A DNA stretch of 34,008 bases from JANNAV01 sp031384695 (GTDB taxonomy: Bacteria; Pseudomonadota; Alphaproteobacteria; Rhodobacterales; Rhodobacteraceae): positions 1-34,008 of the forward strand of contig JANNAV010000217.1 of the NCBI GenBank assembly GCA_031384695.1, written 5' to 3'. Positions 1 to 7,353 of this stretch are shown here, one piece after another; position 1 is the stretch's first letter, and every line of letters begins with the position of its first letter. The notes below the pieces were generated by a model that searched no databases, had not been told where the DNA came from, and saw nothing but the letters and a program-made list of their open reading frames with translations. Both the position numbers and the translations under genes were made by a program.

Positions 1-10
1 GCTACGATCA

Positions 11-172
11 GCGCAACGGCATCCGGGCGACCCCGGGTTGCGCATGGTTGAGTGTTGGGCTTGAAGCGTATCTCTTTTGATCAGGCTCACCTGATCAAAA
101 GAGATACGCAACATAACCAGCGGCTTGCTTGTCTTGGATCGCCTTCAATCTGAATCAGATTGAAGGCGATCC
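11..172. repeat. Three successive palindromes downstream of the peroxiredoxin gene
   Basis: Three inverted repeats lie in a row with no gene. The first has 7-bp arms at 11-17 and 37-43, with an inner CCGGG/CCCGG pair. The second is a perfect 20-bp stem, 66-85 with 90-109, around a 4-nt loop. The third is a perfect 18-bp palindrome, 136-153 with 155-172, around one base. The third ends three bases past the stop codon of the minus-strand peroxiredoxin gene, so it may stop transcription or protect the mRNA 3' end, although no T-run follows it. The structures are seen directly; the role is inferred. Confidence 0.75.
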
Positions 173-175
173 GCT

Positions 176-661
176 CTAAATCGCCGCCAGCATCGCCTCG
201 CCTGTCGATATCTCGCAACCGGCGGCGGGTTCGGGGTGGAACACTTTTACCACGCCGTCCACCGCGTAAAGCGCATAGCGTTTGGAGCGGTCGATCAACC
301 CCAGCGATTCGACGCTGAACGTCATGCCGATGGCCTTGGAGAAACCGGCGTCGGCGTCTGCCAGCACCGAGATGCCCGCGGTGTTGGCCCCGGTCACATC
401 GGCCCAAGCGTTGGTGACAAAAGGATCGTTGACCGACAGGCAGATGATCTCGTCCACGCCTTTGGCGGCCAAAGCCTTCGCGGTGCGCACAAAGCTGGGC
501 ATATGCGCGGTGGTGCAGGTGCCGGTAAACGCGCCGGGCACCGCGAACATCACCACCTTGCGGCCCTTCAGCCGCTCGCCCAGCGCCACGCCCTCGGGGC
601 CCGCGTCGCCCATCCGCAAAAGCGTCGCCCCCGGCAATCTTTGCCCTACCGCTATCGTCAT
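176..661 (-). CDS. Peroxiredoxin, Prx5/AhpE-type (AhpC/TSA fold)
   Basis: 161-aa thiol peroxidase of the Prx5 class, which reduces hydrogen peroxide and organic hydroperoxides in the cytosol using glutathione, glutaredoxin or thioredoxin. The peroxidatic site is visible as PGAFTGTCTTAHMPSF near residues 42-57. A second cysteine close to the C-terminus (AAGCEIS, about residue 150) sits where atypical 2-Cys Prx5 enzymes carry their resolving cysteine. The length matches the family. The ATG at 659-661 follows a purine-rich GAGAGGG stretch. It is transcribed divergently from the flavoprotein gene at 738 across a 76-bp gap that must hold both promoters. The family call is firm; the electron donor is not visible. 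Confidence 0.95.
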   Translation of the reverse strand: MTIAVGQRLPGATLLRMGDAGPEGVALGERLKGRKVVMFAVPGAFTGTCTTAHMPSFVRTAKALAAKGVDEIICLSVNDPFVTNAWADVTGANTAGISVLADADAGFSKAIGMTFSVESLGLIDRSKRYALYAVDGVVKVFHPEPAAGCEISTGEAMLAAI

Positions 662-737
662 CTCAAACCCTCTCGCGTTGCGTTTTCTCTGCCCGACGAT
701 ATAGGGTCATGCGACCATCCTACCAGAGGAAATCTCC

Positions 738-1946
738 ATGTCCCATATCGTTACAATCGGCGCCGGTCAGGCGGGGGCGGCGCTGGTGGCCAAACTGCGC
801 AGCGCGGGCCACACGGGCCCGATCACTCTGATCGGCGACGAGCCAAGCCCGCCCTATCAGCGCCCGCCCCTCTCCAAAGCCTATCTGATGGGCGAGATGG
901 AGGCGGCGCGCCTGTGGCTGCGCACGCCCGAGTTCTATGCCGACCACAACATCACCCTGCGCCTTGGCACGCCAGTCAGCGCGATTGATCCGGCCGCCCG
1001 CACCGTCACGCTGGGCGGCGGGACGCTGCATTACGATCACCTCGCCCTCACCACCGGCTCGGCACCGCGCCGGTTGGCGGCCAGCGTGGGCGGCGATCTG
1101 GCGGGCGTCTACACCGTGCGCTCGCTTTACGACGTGGACGTGATGCAGGCCGAGTTTGCGCCGGGGCGGCGGGTGGTGATCGTGGGCGGTGGCTATATCG
1201 GGCTGGAGGCGGCGGCGGTGGCGGCCAAACTGGGCCTTGATGTCACAGTGCTGGAAATGGCCCCGCGCATCTTGCAGCGGGTGGCGGCGCCGGAAACCTC
1301 GGATTATTTCCGCGCGCTGCATGCGGCCCATGGGGTGAAGATCATGGAAGCCACCGGCCTGGACCGGCTGGAGGGCGAGGGCCGGGTGACGGGCGCGCAG
1401 CTTGCGGGTGGCCGGGTGCTGCCCGCCGATTTTGTGATCGTCGGGGTGGGCATCGCCCCCGGCACGGCGCTGGCAGCCGCCGCTGGTCTGGTGATCGACA
1501 ATGGCATTGCCACCGATGCCTATGGCCAGACCTCGGATCCGCATATCTGGGCGGCCGGCGATTGCGCCTCGTTTCCGCATCAGGGCGGGCGGCTGCGGCT
1601 CGAATCGGTGGGCAACGCGATTGATCAGGCCGAGGTGGTGGCCGAAAACATCCTTGGCGCGCGGGTGGCCTATCTGGCGAAGCCGTGGTTCTGGTCGGAT
1701 CAGTATGAGTGCAAGTTGCAGATCGCGGGCCTGAACTCCGGCTATGACAGCATTGTCACGCGGGGGCCGGAGGGGGATGCGGTCAGCTTCTGGTATTTCC
1801 GGGGGGATGCTTTGCTGGCGGTGGATGCGATGAATGATCCGCGCGCCTATATGGTGGGCAAGCGGTTGATCGAGCAGGGGAAATCCCCGGCCAAGGCGGC
1901 GCTGGCCGATGCGGGTACGGTGCTGAAAGACCTGTTGAAGGCATGA
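738..1946 (+). CDS. FAD-dependent NAD(P)H:ferredoxin reductase-like oxidoreductase
   Basis: 402-aa flavoprotein of the putidaredoxin/rhodocoxin reductase group, which passes electrons from NAD(P)H through FAD to a small [2Fe-2S] ferredoxin. An FAD-binding GAGQAGAALVAKL motif starts near residue 7 and is followed by the family signature PPYQRPPLSK. The second dinucleotide motif VIVGGGYIGLEAAA lies near residue 148, and the ATDAYGQTSDPHIWAAGDCA stretch near 259-278 is the conserved FAD-binding end. The C-terminal reductase domain is complete. AGAGGA stands 9 nt before the ATG. No ferredoxin gene is adjacent; the only plausible client in the window is the P450 30 kb away, which is speculative. 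Its stop codon lies in the first of three 11-bp repeats that lead into rsmD, so the two genes are probably co-transcribed. Confidence 0.93.
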   Translation: MSHIVTIGAGQAGAALVAKLRSAGHTGPITLIGDEPSPPYQRPPLSKAYLMGEMEAARLWLRTPEFYADHNITLRLGTPVSAIDPAARTVTLGGGTLHYDHLALTTGSAPRRLAASVGGDLAGVYTVRSLYDVDVMQAEFAPGRRVVIVGGGYIGLEAAAVAAKLGLDVTVLEMAPRILQRVAAPETSDYFRALHAAHGVKIMEATGLDRLEGEGRVTGAQLAGGRVLPADFVIVGVGIAPGTALAAAAGLVIDNGIATDAYGQTSDPHIWAAGDCASFPHQGGRLRLESVGNAIDQAEVVAENILGARVAYLAKPWFWSDQYECKLQIAGLNSGYDSIVTRGPEGDAVSFWYFRGDALLAVDAMNDPRAYMVGKRLIEQGKSPAKAALADAGTVLKDLLKA

Positions 1947-1975
1947 GGATCACATGAGGATCACATGAGGATCAT
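1943..1975 (+). repeat. Triplicated 11-bp start-codon unit before rsmD
   Basis: Three consecutive copies of ATGAGGATCAC (the last ends in T) occupy 1943-1953, 1954-1964 and 1965-1975. Each contains an ATG, and the GAGG of each copy acts as a Shine-Dalgarno sequence for the ATG of the next. The first copy overlaps the TGA of the upstream gene. ATGs one and two run into a TGA after four codons; only the third opens rsmD. An ancestral 4-nt ATGA stop/start overlap was probably expanded by slippage. Confidence 0.95.
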
Positions 1976-2531
1976 AGGCGGTGCGCAGCGCGGCCTGCAC
2001 CTTGCGCCGGTGGGTGCGGGGGATAGGGCCGCACATCTGCGCCCCACGTCGGACCGGGTGCGCGAGGCGATCTTCAACCTGCTGATCAACGGCGGTTATG
2101 GCAATCCGGTGGCGGGCGCGCGGGTGCTGGATCTGTTCGCTGGCACCGGCGCGCTGGGTCTGGAGGCGCTGTCGCGCGGGGCCGGGCATGCCACGTTCGT
2201 GGAGGACGGCGCGGCGGCGCTGCGCCTGATCCGCGCCAATATCGCGCTGATGCGCGGCCCGGATGCCGTGGTTCTGAAGCGCGACGCCACCGCGCCGGGG
2301 GTTAATCCGGGCTTTGGGTTCGGGTTGGTTTTCCTCGATCCGCCCTATGGGAAGTCTTTGGGCGAGGCGGCGATCGTGGCCTGCGCTGCCGGTGGCTGGT
2401 TTGCCCCTGATGCGGTGATCGTATGGGAGGAAAGCAGCCCCCCCCGGGTTCCGCCGGGGTTCGACGCGCTGGATCAGCGGAAGTATGGCGATACGCTGGT
2501 TACCATTTTGCGTGCGCCTTCTGTTTCTTGA
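1965..2531 (+). CDS. rsmD: 16S rRNA (guanine(966)-N(2))-methyltransferase RsmD
   Basis: 188-aa SAM-dependent methyltransferase that modifies G966 of 16S rRNA in the small subunit. The N-terminus MRIIGGAQRG and the following RPTSDRVREAIFN block are the RsmD signature. The SAM motif DLFAGTGALGLEALSRGA lies near residues 55-72, and the catalytic LVFLDPPYGKSL, an (N/D)PPY variant, near 122-133. Length is usual for the family. The start is the third ATG of an 11-bp triplication; GAGG from the previous copy stands 7 nt upstream. The stop codon lies inside a long imperfect palindrome (2521-2566) that separates it from the convergent map gene. Confidence 0.96.
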   Translation: MRIIGGAQRGLHLAPVGAGDRAAHLRPTSDRVREAIFNLLINGGYGNPVAGARVLDLFAGTGALGLEALSRGAGHATFVEDGAAALRLIRANIALMRGPDAVVLKRDATAPGVNPGFGFGLVFLDPPYGKSLGEAAIVACAAGGWFAPDAVIVWEESSPPRVPPGFDALDQRKYGDTLVTILRAPSVS

Positions 2532-2566
2532 CTGACTTGATTTCAATCAAATCAGGCGAGAAACAG
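2521..2566. terminator. Imperfect palindrome between convergent rsmD and map (dispersed repeat copy)
   Basis: CTGTTTCT at 2521-2528 pairs with AGAAACAG at 2559-2566. Inside, CTGA-C-TTGATT (2532-2542) pairs with AATCAA-A-TCAG (2545-2555) with one mismatch. It overlaps the rsmD stop codon and could terminate both converging transcripts, but no T-run follows. The same CTGTTTCTTG...ATTT...AAATCAGGC pattern recurs at 7129-7165, and its mirror image as a fragment at 23813-23830, so it is also a dispersed repeat. Confidence 0.6.
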
Positions 2567-2615
2567 GAAAGGAAGGGAACGTTTCCAGACGGTCCGAAAA
2601 AGCAATAAGGCGGCG

Positions 2616-3425
2616 CTACCCCCAGGTCGGGTGAAACTTCCCTGTCGGCGACGCGGTGAAAATCTCGCAGCCCACCGCCGTCACGCCGACCGAATGCTCG
2701 AACTGCGCCGACAGCGATTTGTCGCGCGTCACCGCTGTCCAGTCATCGGCCAGCACCTTGGTTTCCGGCCGCCCCAGATTGACCATCGGCTCGATGGTAA
2801 AGAACATGCCCTCTTCCAGCACCGCCCCGGTGCCCGCCCGGCCATAATGCAGCACATTCGGCGGCGCGTGAAACACCCGGCCAAGCCCGTGGCCGCAGAA
2901 ATCGCGCACCACCGACATGCGGTTCGCCTCGACAAAACTTTGAATGGCAAAGCCGATATCGCCGAAGGTCGCCCCCGGCCTGACCGCCGCAATGCCGCGC
3001 ATCAGCGCCTCATACGTCACCTCGATCAGGCGTTCGGCCTTGCGCGACGCCACCCCCGCCACATACATCCGGCTGGTATCGCCGAACCAGCCATCGACGA
3101 TCACCGTGACATCGACGTTCAGAATATCGCCGTCCATCAACAGCTTGGCACCCGGAATGCCATGGCACACCACATGATTGACCGAGATGCACGAGGCGTG
3201 CTGATAGCCCTTATAGCCGATGGTGGCCGATACCACCCCGCGCCGCCCGATCTCTGCATGAATGAAATCGTCAATCGCGGCGGTCGTCACCCCCGGCATT
3301 ATCAAAGGCGGCAGCATGTCCAGTATCTCGGCGGCAACCCGGCCCGCGGCGGCCATGCCTGCGAAATGCGCATCCTCGTAGATGCGAATGCCGTTCCGGG
3401 TGATGCGCCCGCGTGTCTCGTCCAA
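2616..3425 (-). CDS. map: Type I methionine aminopeptidase
   Basis: About 269 aa. Removes the initiator methionine from nascent proteins using a dinuclear metal centre. Metal ligands and substrate residues are visible: HASCISVNHVVCHG, then NVDV (Asp), FGDTSRMY (Asp), CGHGLGRVFH (His), FTIEPMV (Glu) and AQFEHSVGVT (Glu). Start choice: the frame is open to an ATG at 3477-3479 (287 aa), but that ATG lacks a Shine-Dalgarno and adds an unusual MAAGICYFGRELQRRR leader. A TTG at 3423-3425, giving M-DETRGRITRNGIRI, fits the family length and has GGAGG about 11 nt upstream. I prefer the TTG with moderate confidence. The gene is convergent with rsmD across a palindromic repeat. Confidence 0.93.
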   Translation of the reverse strand: MDETRGRITRNGIRIYEDAHFAGMAAAGRVAAEILDMLPPLIMPGVTTAAIDDFIHAEIGRRGVVSATIGYKGYQHASCISVNHVVCHGIPGAKLLMDGDILNVDVTVIVDGWFGDTSRMYVAGVASRKAERLIEVTYEALMRGIAAVRPGATFGDIGFAIQSFVEANRMSVVRDFCGHGLGRVFHAPPNVLHYGRAGTGAVLEEGMFFTIEPMVNLGRPETKVLADDWTAVTRDKSLSAQFEHSVGVTAVGCEIFTASPTGKFHPTWG

Positions 3426-3574
3426 AACCTTGCGCCTCCGCTGCAATTCTCTGCCAAAATAGCAAATCCCTGCGGCCATTGCCAGAGGTGCGCGGCAGAC
3501 GCGCCCGAGGGCTTTGAAAGCGGCGCGGCGCGGGTTATATCCGGGGCAGCCGCAAGAACAAAGGTGCCCCGCAC

Positions 3575-4297
3575 ATGACCAATCCCACCGCCGCGATGCT
3601 GGTGATCGGCGACGAGATTCTGTCGGGCCGCACCCGCGATTCCAACCTGCATTATCTGGCGCAACAGCTTTCGCACCACGGCATCAGGCTGGCCGAGGCG
3701 CGGGTGGTCGAGGATGATCACGACGCGATCATCGCGGCGGTGCGCGCGCTGAGTGCCGCGCATGACCATGTGTTCACCTCGGGCGGCATCGGCCCCACCC
3801 ATGACGATATCACGGCAGATGCGGTGGCAGCGGCGCTGAACACCCCCATCAGCCACCGGGACGATGCGATGGCGCTGCTGGCTGCGCATTACGTGCGCGC
3901 GGGCCTGCCCTTCAATGACGCGCGCCAGCGGATGGCGCGGATACCCGACGGTGCCACGCTGATCGACAATCCGATCTCGGTCGCGCCCGGCTTTTCGCTG
4001 GGCGGCGTGCATGTGATGGCCGGAGTGCCGCGCATCTTCGAGGCGATGCTGGCCTCGCTGCTGCCGCATCTGACCGGCGGCGCGCCCCTGCTCAGCCAAA
4101 GCTTGCGCGTGCTGCGGGGCGAGGGGGATATCGCGGGCGACCTCGCGGCGCTGGCGGCGGATTTTCCTGACCTCGCGATGGGGTCTTATCCGTTCAATGC
4201 GGCGGGGGTGATGGGCACCAATCTGGTGGTGCGCGGCACTGATCCCGCGCGCATTGATGCGGCGATGGTGCGGCTTGCCACGCTGTTCCCTGCATGA
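3575..4297 (+). CDS. CinA-like molybdopterin-binding domain protein
   Basis: 240-aa stand-alone MoCF_biosynth (MogA/MoaB-fold) protein of the CinA N-terminal-domain class (COG1058). The N-terminal AAMLVIGDEILSGRTRDSN and the SGGIGPTHDDITADAVA motif near residues 68-84 are the conserved ligand-binding loops. It lacks the C-terminal PncC-type nicotinamide-nucleotide amidohydrolase domain of full-length CinA, so deamidase activity is not expected; related proteins act on ADP-ribose or nucleotide by-products, but its substrate cannot be read from sequence. AAAGGTG precedes the ATG. Its TGA overlaps the ATG of the GNAT gene by 4 nt, so the two are translationally coupled. Confidence 0.92.
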   Translation: MTNPTAAMLVIGDEILSGRTRDSNLHYLAQQLSHHGIRLAEARVVEDDHDAIIAAVRALSAAHDHVFTSGGIGPTHDDITADAVAAALNTPISHRDDAMALLAAHYVRAGLPFNDARQRMARIPDGATLIDNPISVAPGFSLGGVHVMAGVPRIFEAMLASLLPHLTGGAPLLSQSLRVLRGEGDIAGDLAALAADFPDLAMGSYPFNAAGVMGTNLVVRGTDPARIDAAMVRLATLFPA

Positions 4298-5004
4298 ACC
4301 CCGAGGATTTGCTTGCGGCGATGGAGGCCACATGGCCCGCCGCCCGCACCTTCCGCAACGGGCCATGGATGATCCGCGATGGCGCGGGCGGTGGCAAGCG
4401 GGTGTCGGCGGCGACAGCCGAGGCGGCATGGGGTGAGGATGATCTGGCAATGGCTGAGGCGGCGATGGCGGCGCTGGGGCAGGCGGCACTTTACATGATA
4501 CGGGCGGGGGATGAGGCGCTGGACCGGGCTTTGGCCAGCAGGGGCTACGCGGTGGTTGATCCGGTGGTGCTTTACGCCGCCCCGCTGGCCACGCTGGCGC
4601 AAACCCCACCCGATCCGATGTCCAGCTTTGCCCATTGGCCACCGCTTGCCATCTCGGCCCGGCTTTGGGCCGATGCGGCGATTGGCCCGGCGCGGCTGGC
4701 GGTGATGGAGCGGGCCACGGGGCCAAAGACGGCCATTCTGGCGCGCAGCAAGGATCAGCCCGCGGGCATTGCCTTTGTCGCCATCGCCGGGGGCACGGCG
4801 GTGCTGCACGCGCTTGAGGTGGCACCCCGCCAGCGCAGGCAAGGTTGCGCGCGCAATATCCTGCGGGCGGCGGCGGGCTGGGCGCAAGGTCAGGGGGCGG
4901 ATAGGCTGGCACTGGCGGTAACCGACGCGAATGCGCCGGCCCGCCGCCTCTATTCTTCCTTTGGCATGGCGGCTGTGGGATACTATCACTATCGGCAGAA
5001 GTAA
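4294..5004 (+). CDS. GNAT-family N-acetyltransferase
   Basis: 236-aa acetyl-CoA-dependent N-acetyltransferase. The GNAT core is in the C-terminal half: motif A (LEVAPRQRRQGCARNIL, about residues 173-189) contains the R-x-x-G pyrophosphate loop, and VTDANAPARRLYSSFGM (about 209-225) is motif B. The N-terminal ~100 residues are a divergent half-domain. Substrate unknown. Start overlaps the stop of the CinA-like gene (ATGA), and this pair is common in Rhodobacterales genomes as I recall. The OmpA-like gene begins 40 nt downstream, so a three-gene operon is plausible. Confidence 0.88.
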   Translation: MNPEDLLAAMEATWPAARTFRNGPWMIRDGAGGGKRVSAATAEAAWGEDDLAMAEAAMAALGQAALYMIRAGDEALDRALASRGYAVVDPVVLYAAPLATLAQTPPDPMSSFAHWPPLAISARLWADAAIGPARLAVMERATGPKTAILARSKDQPAGIAFVAIAGGTAVLHALEVAPRQRRQGCARNILRAAAGWAQGQGADRLALAVTDANAPARRLYSSFGMAAVGYYHYRQK

Positions 5005-5044
5005 GCCCCATCGACCCAACCATGGCACTGCGAGGCTCAGACCG

Positions 5045-6055
5045 GTGACGCGCCAGACGAAATCACGACAGATGGCGCAGGCGGGCTGGGTGACGCTGTG
5101 TTTCGCGGCCTTTCCCCCAACCGCGCGCGCTGATCCGCTGAGCCTGCAATTCCCGGCGCCGGCCCAGATTACCGCCACCCAGCGCCAGCCGATGACATCG
5201 TTGTTGCTGCCGGTGGGGCCGTTTGCGGCGGGCCAGATCGCCACAACCGCCGTCGAAGGGCCGTTCGAGCAAACCGCCTGGCGGATCAGCGCGCCCGGCC
5301 TTTCCACCCTGCAACTGATGCAGCCTTTGCGCGCGCAACTGGCGGCGGCGGGGTTCGCGCCGCTTTTCGATTGCGATACCGATGTCTGCGGCGGGTTTGA
5401 TTTCCGCTATGGCGTGGTGCTGCTGCCCGAGCCGGACATGCACGTTGATCTGGGCGATTTCCGCTATCTTGCGGCGCGGCGCGACGGGCCGGAGGGGCCG
5501 GAATACGTCAATCTGATGGTCAGCAAATCGGCGGATGACGGGTTTGTGCAGTTAAGCCGCATTGGCGGGGTGGCAGTGCCAGCCCCGGCATTGGTTGACG
5601 CAAGCCCGGCCCCGGTTGTGCCAAAGCCCGAGGTGGCGGTGGTGGCGGCACCGGTGATTGCGGCTGATCTGGTGGCGGGTGATCTGGTGGCGGGCCTTGG
5701 CGGCGGCCATTCGGTAGCGCTGGAGGATCTGGTGTTCGCCTCGGGGTCTGCGGTGCTGGCCGAAGGGGATTATGCGTCTTTGGCCGAACTTGCGGTCTGG
5801 CTGCGCGCCAATCCGGCAAGCAAGGTAACGCTGGTTGGCCATACCGATGCTTCGGGCGGGCTGGCCGCCAACATCGCCCTTTCCCGCAAGCGGGCGCAAA
5901 GTGTGCGGGCGCGGCTGCTTGCGGTGTTTGATCTGCCCCCAGGCCAGATTGCCGCCGAAGGGGTGGGGTATCTCGCACCGCGCGACAACAACGCCACCCC
6001 CGAAGGCAAACAGCGTAATCGCCGGGTGGAGGTGATGATCACCTCAACCGGCTGA
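5045..6055 (+). CDS. OmpA-family peptidoglycan-binding envelope protein
   Basis: 336-aa exported protein. The preferred start is GTG at 5045, preceded at 9 nt by GAGG; it gives a basic n-region (MTRQTKSRQ), a hydrophobic core (AGWVTLCFAAF) and a PTARA cleavage site. An ATG at 5072 is the alternative. The middle region, about residues 30-200, is not recognised. The C-terminal ~110 residues are a classic OmpA-like domain: LVFASGSAVL, then LVGHTDASG with the peptidoglycan-contacting Asp, then NIALSRKRAQSV and the QRNRRVEV end. It probably tethers an envelope complex to murein. The linker holds a perfect 15-bp tandem duplication (5666-5680 and 5681-5695), encoding DLVAG twice. Convergent with lysR, with a 6-nt gap. 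Confidence 0.9.
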   Translation: MTRQTKSRQMAQAGWVTLCFAAFPPTARADPLSLQFPAPAQITATQRQPMTSLLLPVGPFAAGQIATTAVEGPFEQTAWRISAPGLSTLQLMQPLRAQLAAAGFAPLFDCDTDVCGGFDFRYGVVLLPEPDMHVDLGDFRYLAARRDGPEGPEYVNLMVSKSADDGFVQLSRIGGVAVPAPALVDASPAPVVPKPEVAVVAAPVIAADLVAGDLVAGLGGGHSVALEDLVFASGSAVLAEGDYASLAELAVWLRANPASKVTLVGHTDASGGLAANIALSRKRAQSVRARLLAVFDLPPGQIAAEGVGYLAPRDNNATPEGKQRNRRVEVMITSTG

Positions 6056-6061
6056 CGCTCA

Positions 6062-6967
6062 TCACCAGCTGTCCGGGCCCTTGTCGATATAGCGGCGGGC
6101 AAGGAAATCAATGAAAGCCCGCACTTTCGGCTGGGTAAAGCGCCCCGGCGGATAGACCGCGTAGATGCCCTGCACCTCCACCGGCAGCCCCGGAACCGCC
6201 TCTTCGATCAGCCCCTGCTTCATCGCATCGGCGTAAAGGAACGACGGCAGATAGGCGATGCCAAGCCCCGAGATCGCGGCGTTCAGCAAGGATTGCCCGT
6301 CATTCACCGTCAGCCAGCCCGCGGTGCGGACCTGCCGCTTTTCGCCCGAGGGTGCGGTGACTTTCCACACGTTGCCGTTGGCCTGATTGGAATAATGCAA
6401 CAGCTTGTGCTCGTTCAGATCGTCGATCTTCAAAGGCCGCCCGTATTTCTGGAAATACGACGGCGAGCCGATCATCCGTTTGGCGGTTTCGGTCAGCTTG
6501 CGGGCGCGCAGCGAACTGTCCTCCAGCTCTCCCACCCGGATCGCCAGATCAAAGCCTTCCGAGATCAGTTCGACATAGCGGTTGTTCAGCACCATGTTGA
6601 CGGTGATATCGGGATATTCCAGCAGGAAATCGCCCAGAATAGGCGACAGCAGGTTCACCCCGAAATCGGTGGCAACCGAGATGCGCAGCAATCCCGATGG
6701 CGCTGATTGCATCGATGTCACCAGCGCATCCGCCTCGCCCGCATCGTTCAGCACCCGGCGGGCGCGGTCGTAATAGGCCAGGCCGATTTCGGTGGGCGAC
6801 ACGCGGCGGGTGGTGCGGTTCAGCAGGCGGGCGCCGAGACGGGCTTCGAGGGCAGAGATGTGTTTGGAGACCGCCGATTTCGAAATCCCCAGCTTTTTGG
6901 CCGCATCGGTGAATCCGCCCTGATCCACAACCGTGGCGAAGGCTTCCATTTCTGTAAGTCGGTCCAT
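6062..6967 (-). CDS. LysR-family transcriptional regulator
   Basis: 301 aa, the usual LTTR length. The N-terminal winged helix-turn-helix (FATVVDQGGFTDAAKKLGIS through LGARLLNRTTRRVSPTEIG, residues 10-63) is followed by a periplasmic-binding-like effector domain with the DLAIRVGELEDSSLRARKL block typical of the CrgA/DsdC-like subgroup that controls oxidoreductase or efflux genes. No divergent target gene is next to it: upstream lie 386 bp of repeats, then the M23 gene reading the same way. The effector and regulon are unknown. It converges on the OmpA-like gene. Confidence 0.95.
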   Translation of the reverse strand: MDRLTEMEAFATVVDQGGFTDAAKKLGISKSAVSKHISALEARLGARLLNRTTRRVSPTEIGLAYYDRARRVLNDAGEADALVTSMQSAPSGLLRISVATDFGVNLLSPILGDFLLEYPDITVNMVLNNRYVELISEGFDLAIRVGELEDSSLRARKLTETAKRMIGSPSYFQKYGRPLKIDDLNEHKLLHYSNQANGNVWKVTAPSGEKRQVRTAGWLTVNDGQSLLNAAISGLGIAYLPSFLYADAMKQGLIEEAVPGLPVEVQGIYAVYPPGRFTQPKVRAFIDFLARRYIDKGPDSW

Positions 6968-7128
6968 TGTTTTCCCCAGGCGTTCAGTTGGGCAGATGAT
7001 CTTTTATTGATCCGGAAATCGGGCGGGAACGCGGCGATGGCGCGGCCTATCCGGGGTAATAAGGGGAATAGTTGAAGGCAGGGAAACGCTGGGGCGTGGG
7101 GGGGGAGCGCAGCGTTGCCTCCTCTTTT

Positions 7129-7190
7129 CTGTTTCTTGCCGGATTTAATTTCAATTAAATCAGGCCGCGCCTGCCTGCCCCGGGGCAGGC
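7129..7190. repeat. AT-rich palindromic repeat plus GC-rich palindrome
   Basis: GATTTAATT (7142-7150) and AATTAAATC (7153-7161) form a perfect 9-bp stem with a TC loop. They are preceded by CTGTTTCTTGCCG, the same leader as at 2521. Directly after comes GCCTGCCCC/GGGGCAGGC (7173-7190), a perfect palindrome. The first part is a member of the dispersed family at 2521-2566 and 23813-23830. Confidence 0.75.
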
Positions 7191-7242
7191 GCGATAGAGC
7201 GCCAACCCAAGTCAGGCGCTGCCTGATCTGCCCAACCTTAGG

Positions 7243-7327
7243 GATTGCGGAACATCCCTTGCCCAAACGGCGTCCCGCCTATTGGGCAAAAACCGAGCAA
7301 ACTCTCTCCCAGAGAGTTTCCAGATCG
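7243..7327 (-). repeat. Composite dispersed repeat, copy 1
   Basis: Read on the minus strand, this stretch aligns with 23711-23799 on the plus strand. In the conserved core (7243-7289 against 23753-23799) I count 41 of 47 identical positions. Both copies have a variable first hairpin (here AAACTCTC/GAGAGTTT) followed by a TTGCCCA/TGGGCAA stem. No coding potential. It lies between the M23 gene and the repeat at 7129. Confidence 0.8.
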
Positions 7328-7353
7328 GTTTGAAACAGGTCTTGTAGCTGGCC

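Larger units (their letters stand above)
6968..7353. other. 386-bp gene-free region with three repeat structures
   Basis: No supportable gene is found between the lysR start and the M23 stop. It contains the lysR promoter region, a palindromic repeat (7129-7165), a perfect 9-bp palindrome without spacer (7173-7190), and one copy of a composite dispersed repeat (7243-7327). Confidence 0.7.

Noticed and set aside
3426..3479. Extended methionine aminopeptidase start at the ATG 3477-3479
   Set aside because: No Shine-Dalgarno and an atypical basic leader; a TTG at 3423-3425 fits family length better, though this is not certain.
3302..5023. 573-codon open frame on the minus strand opposite the CinA-like and GNAT genes
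   Set aside because: Proline/arginine-rich translation without domains; it mirrors real genes on the other strand, as expected from high third-position GC. Similar long shadows at 11306-12886, 19181-21172, 27221-28672 and 32072-33493 were rejected for the same reason.
7249..7274. GGAAC-N17-CGTC, a near EcfG promoter on the plus strand
   Set aside because: The -10 deviates in its last base, it lies inside a dispersed repeat whose other copy lacks it, and no plus-strand gene follows.
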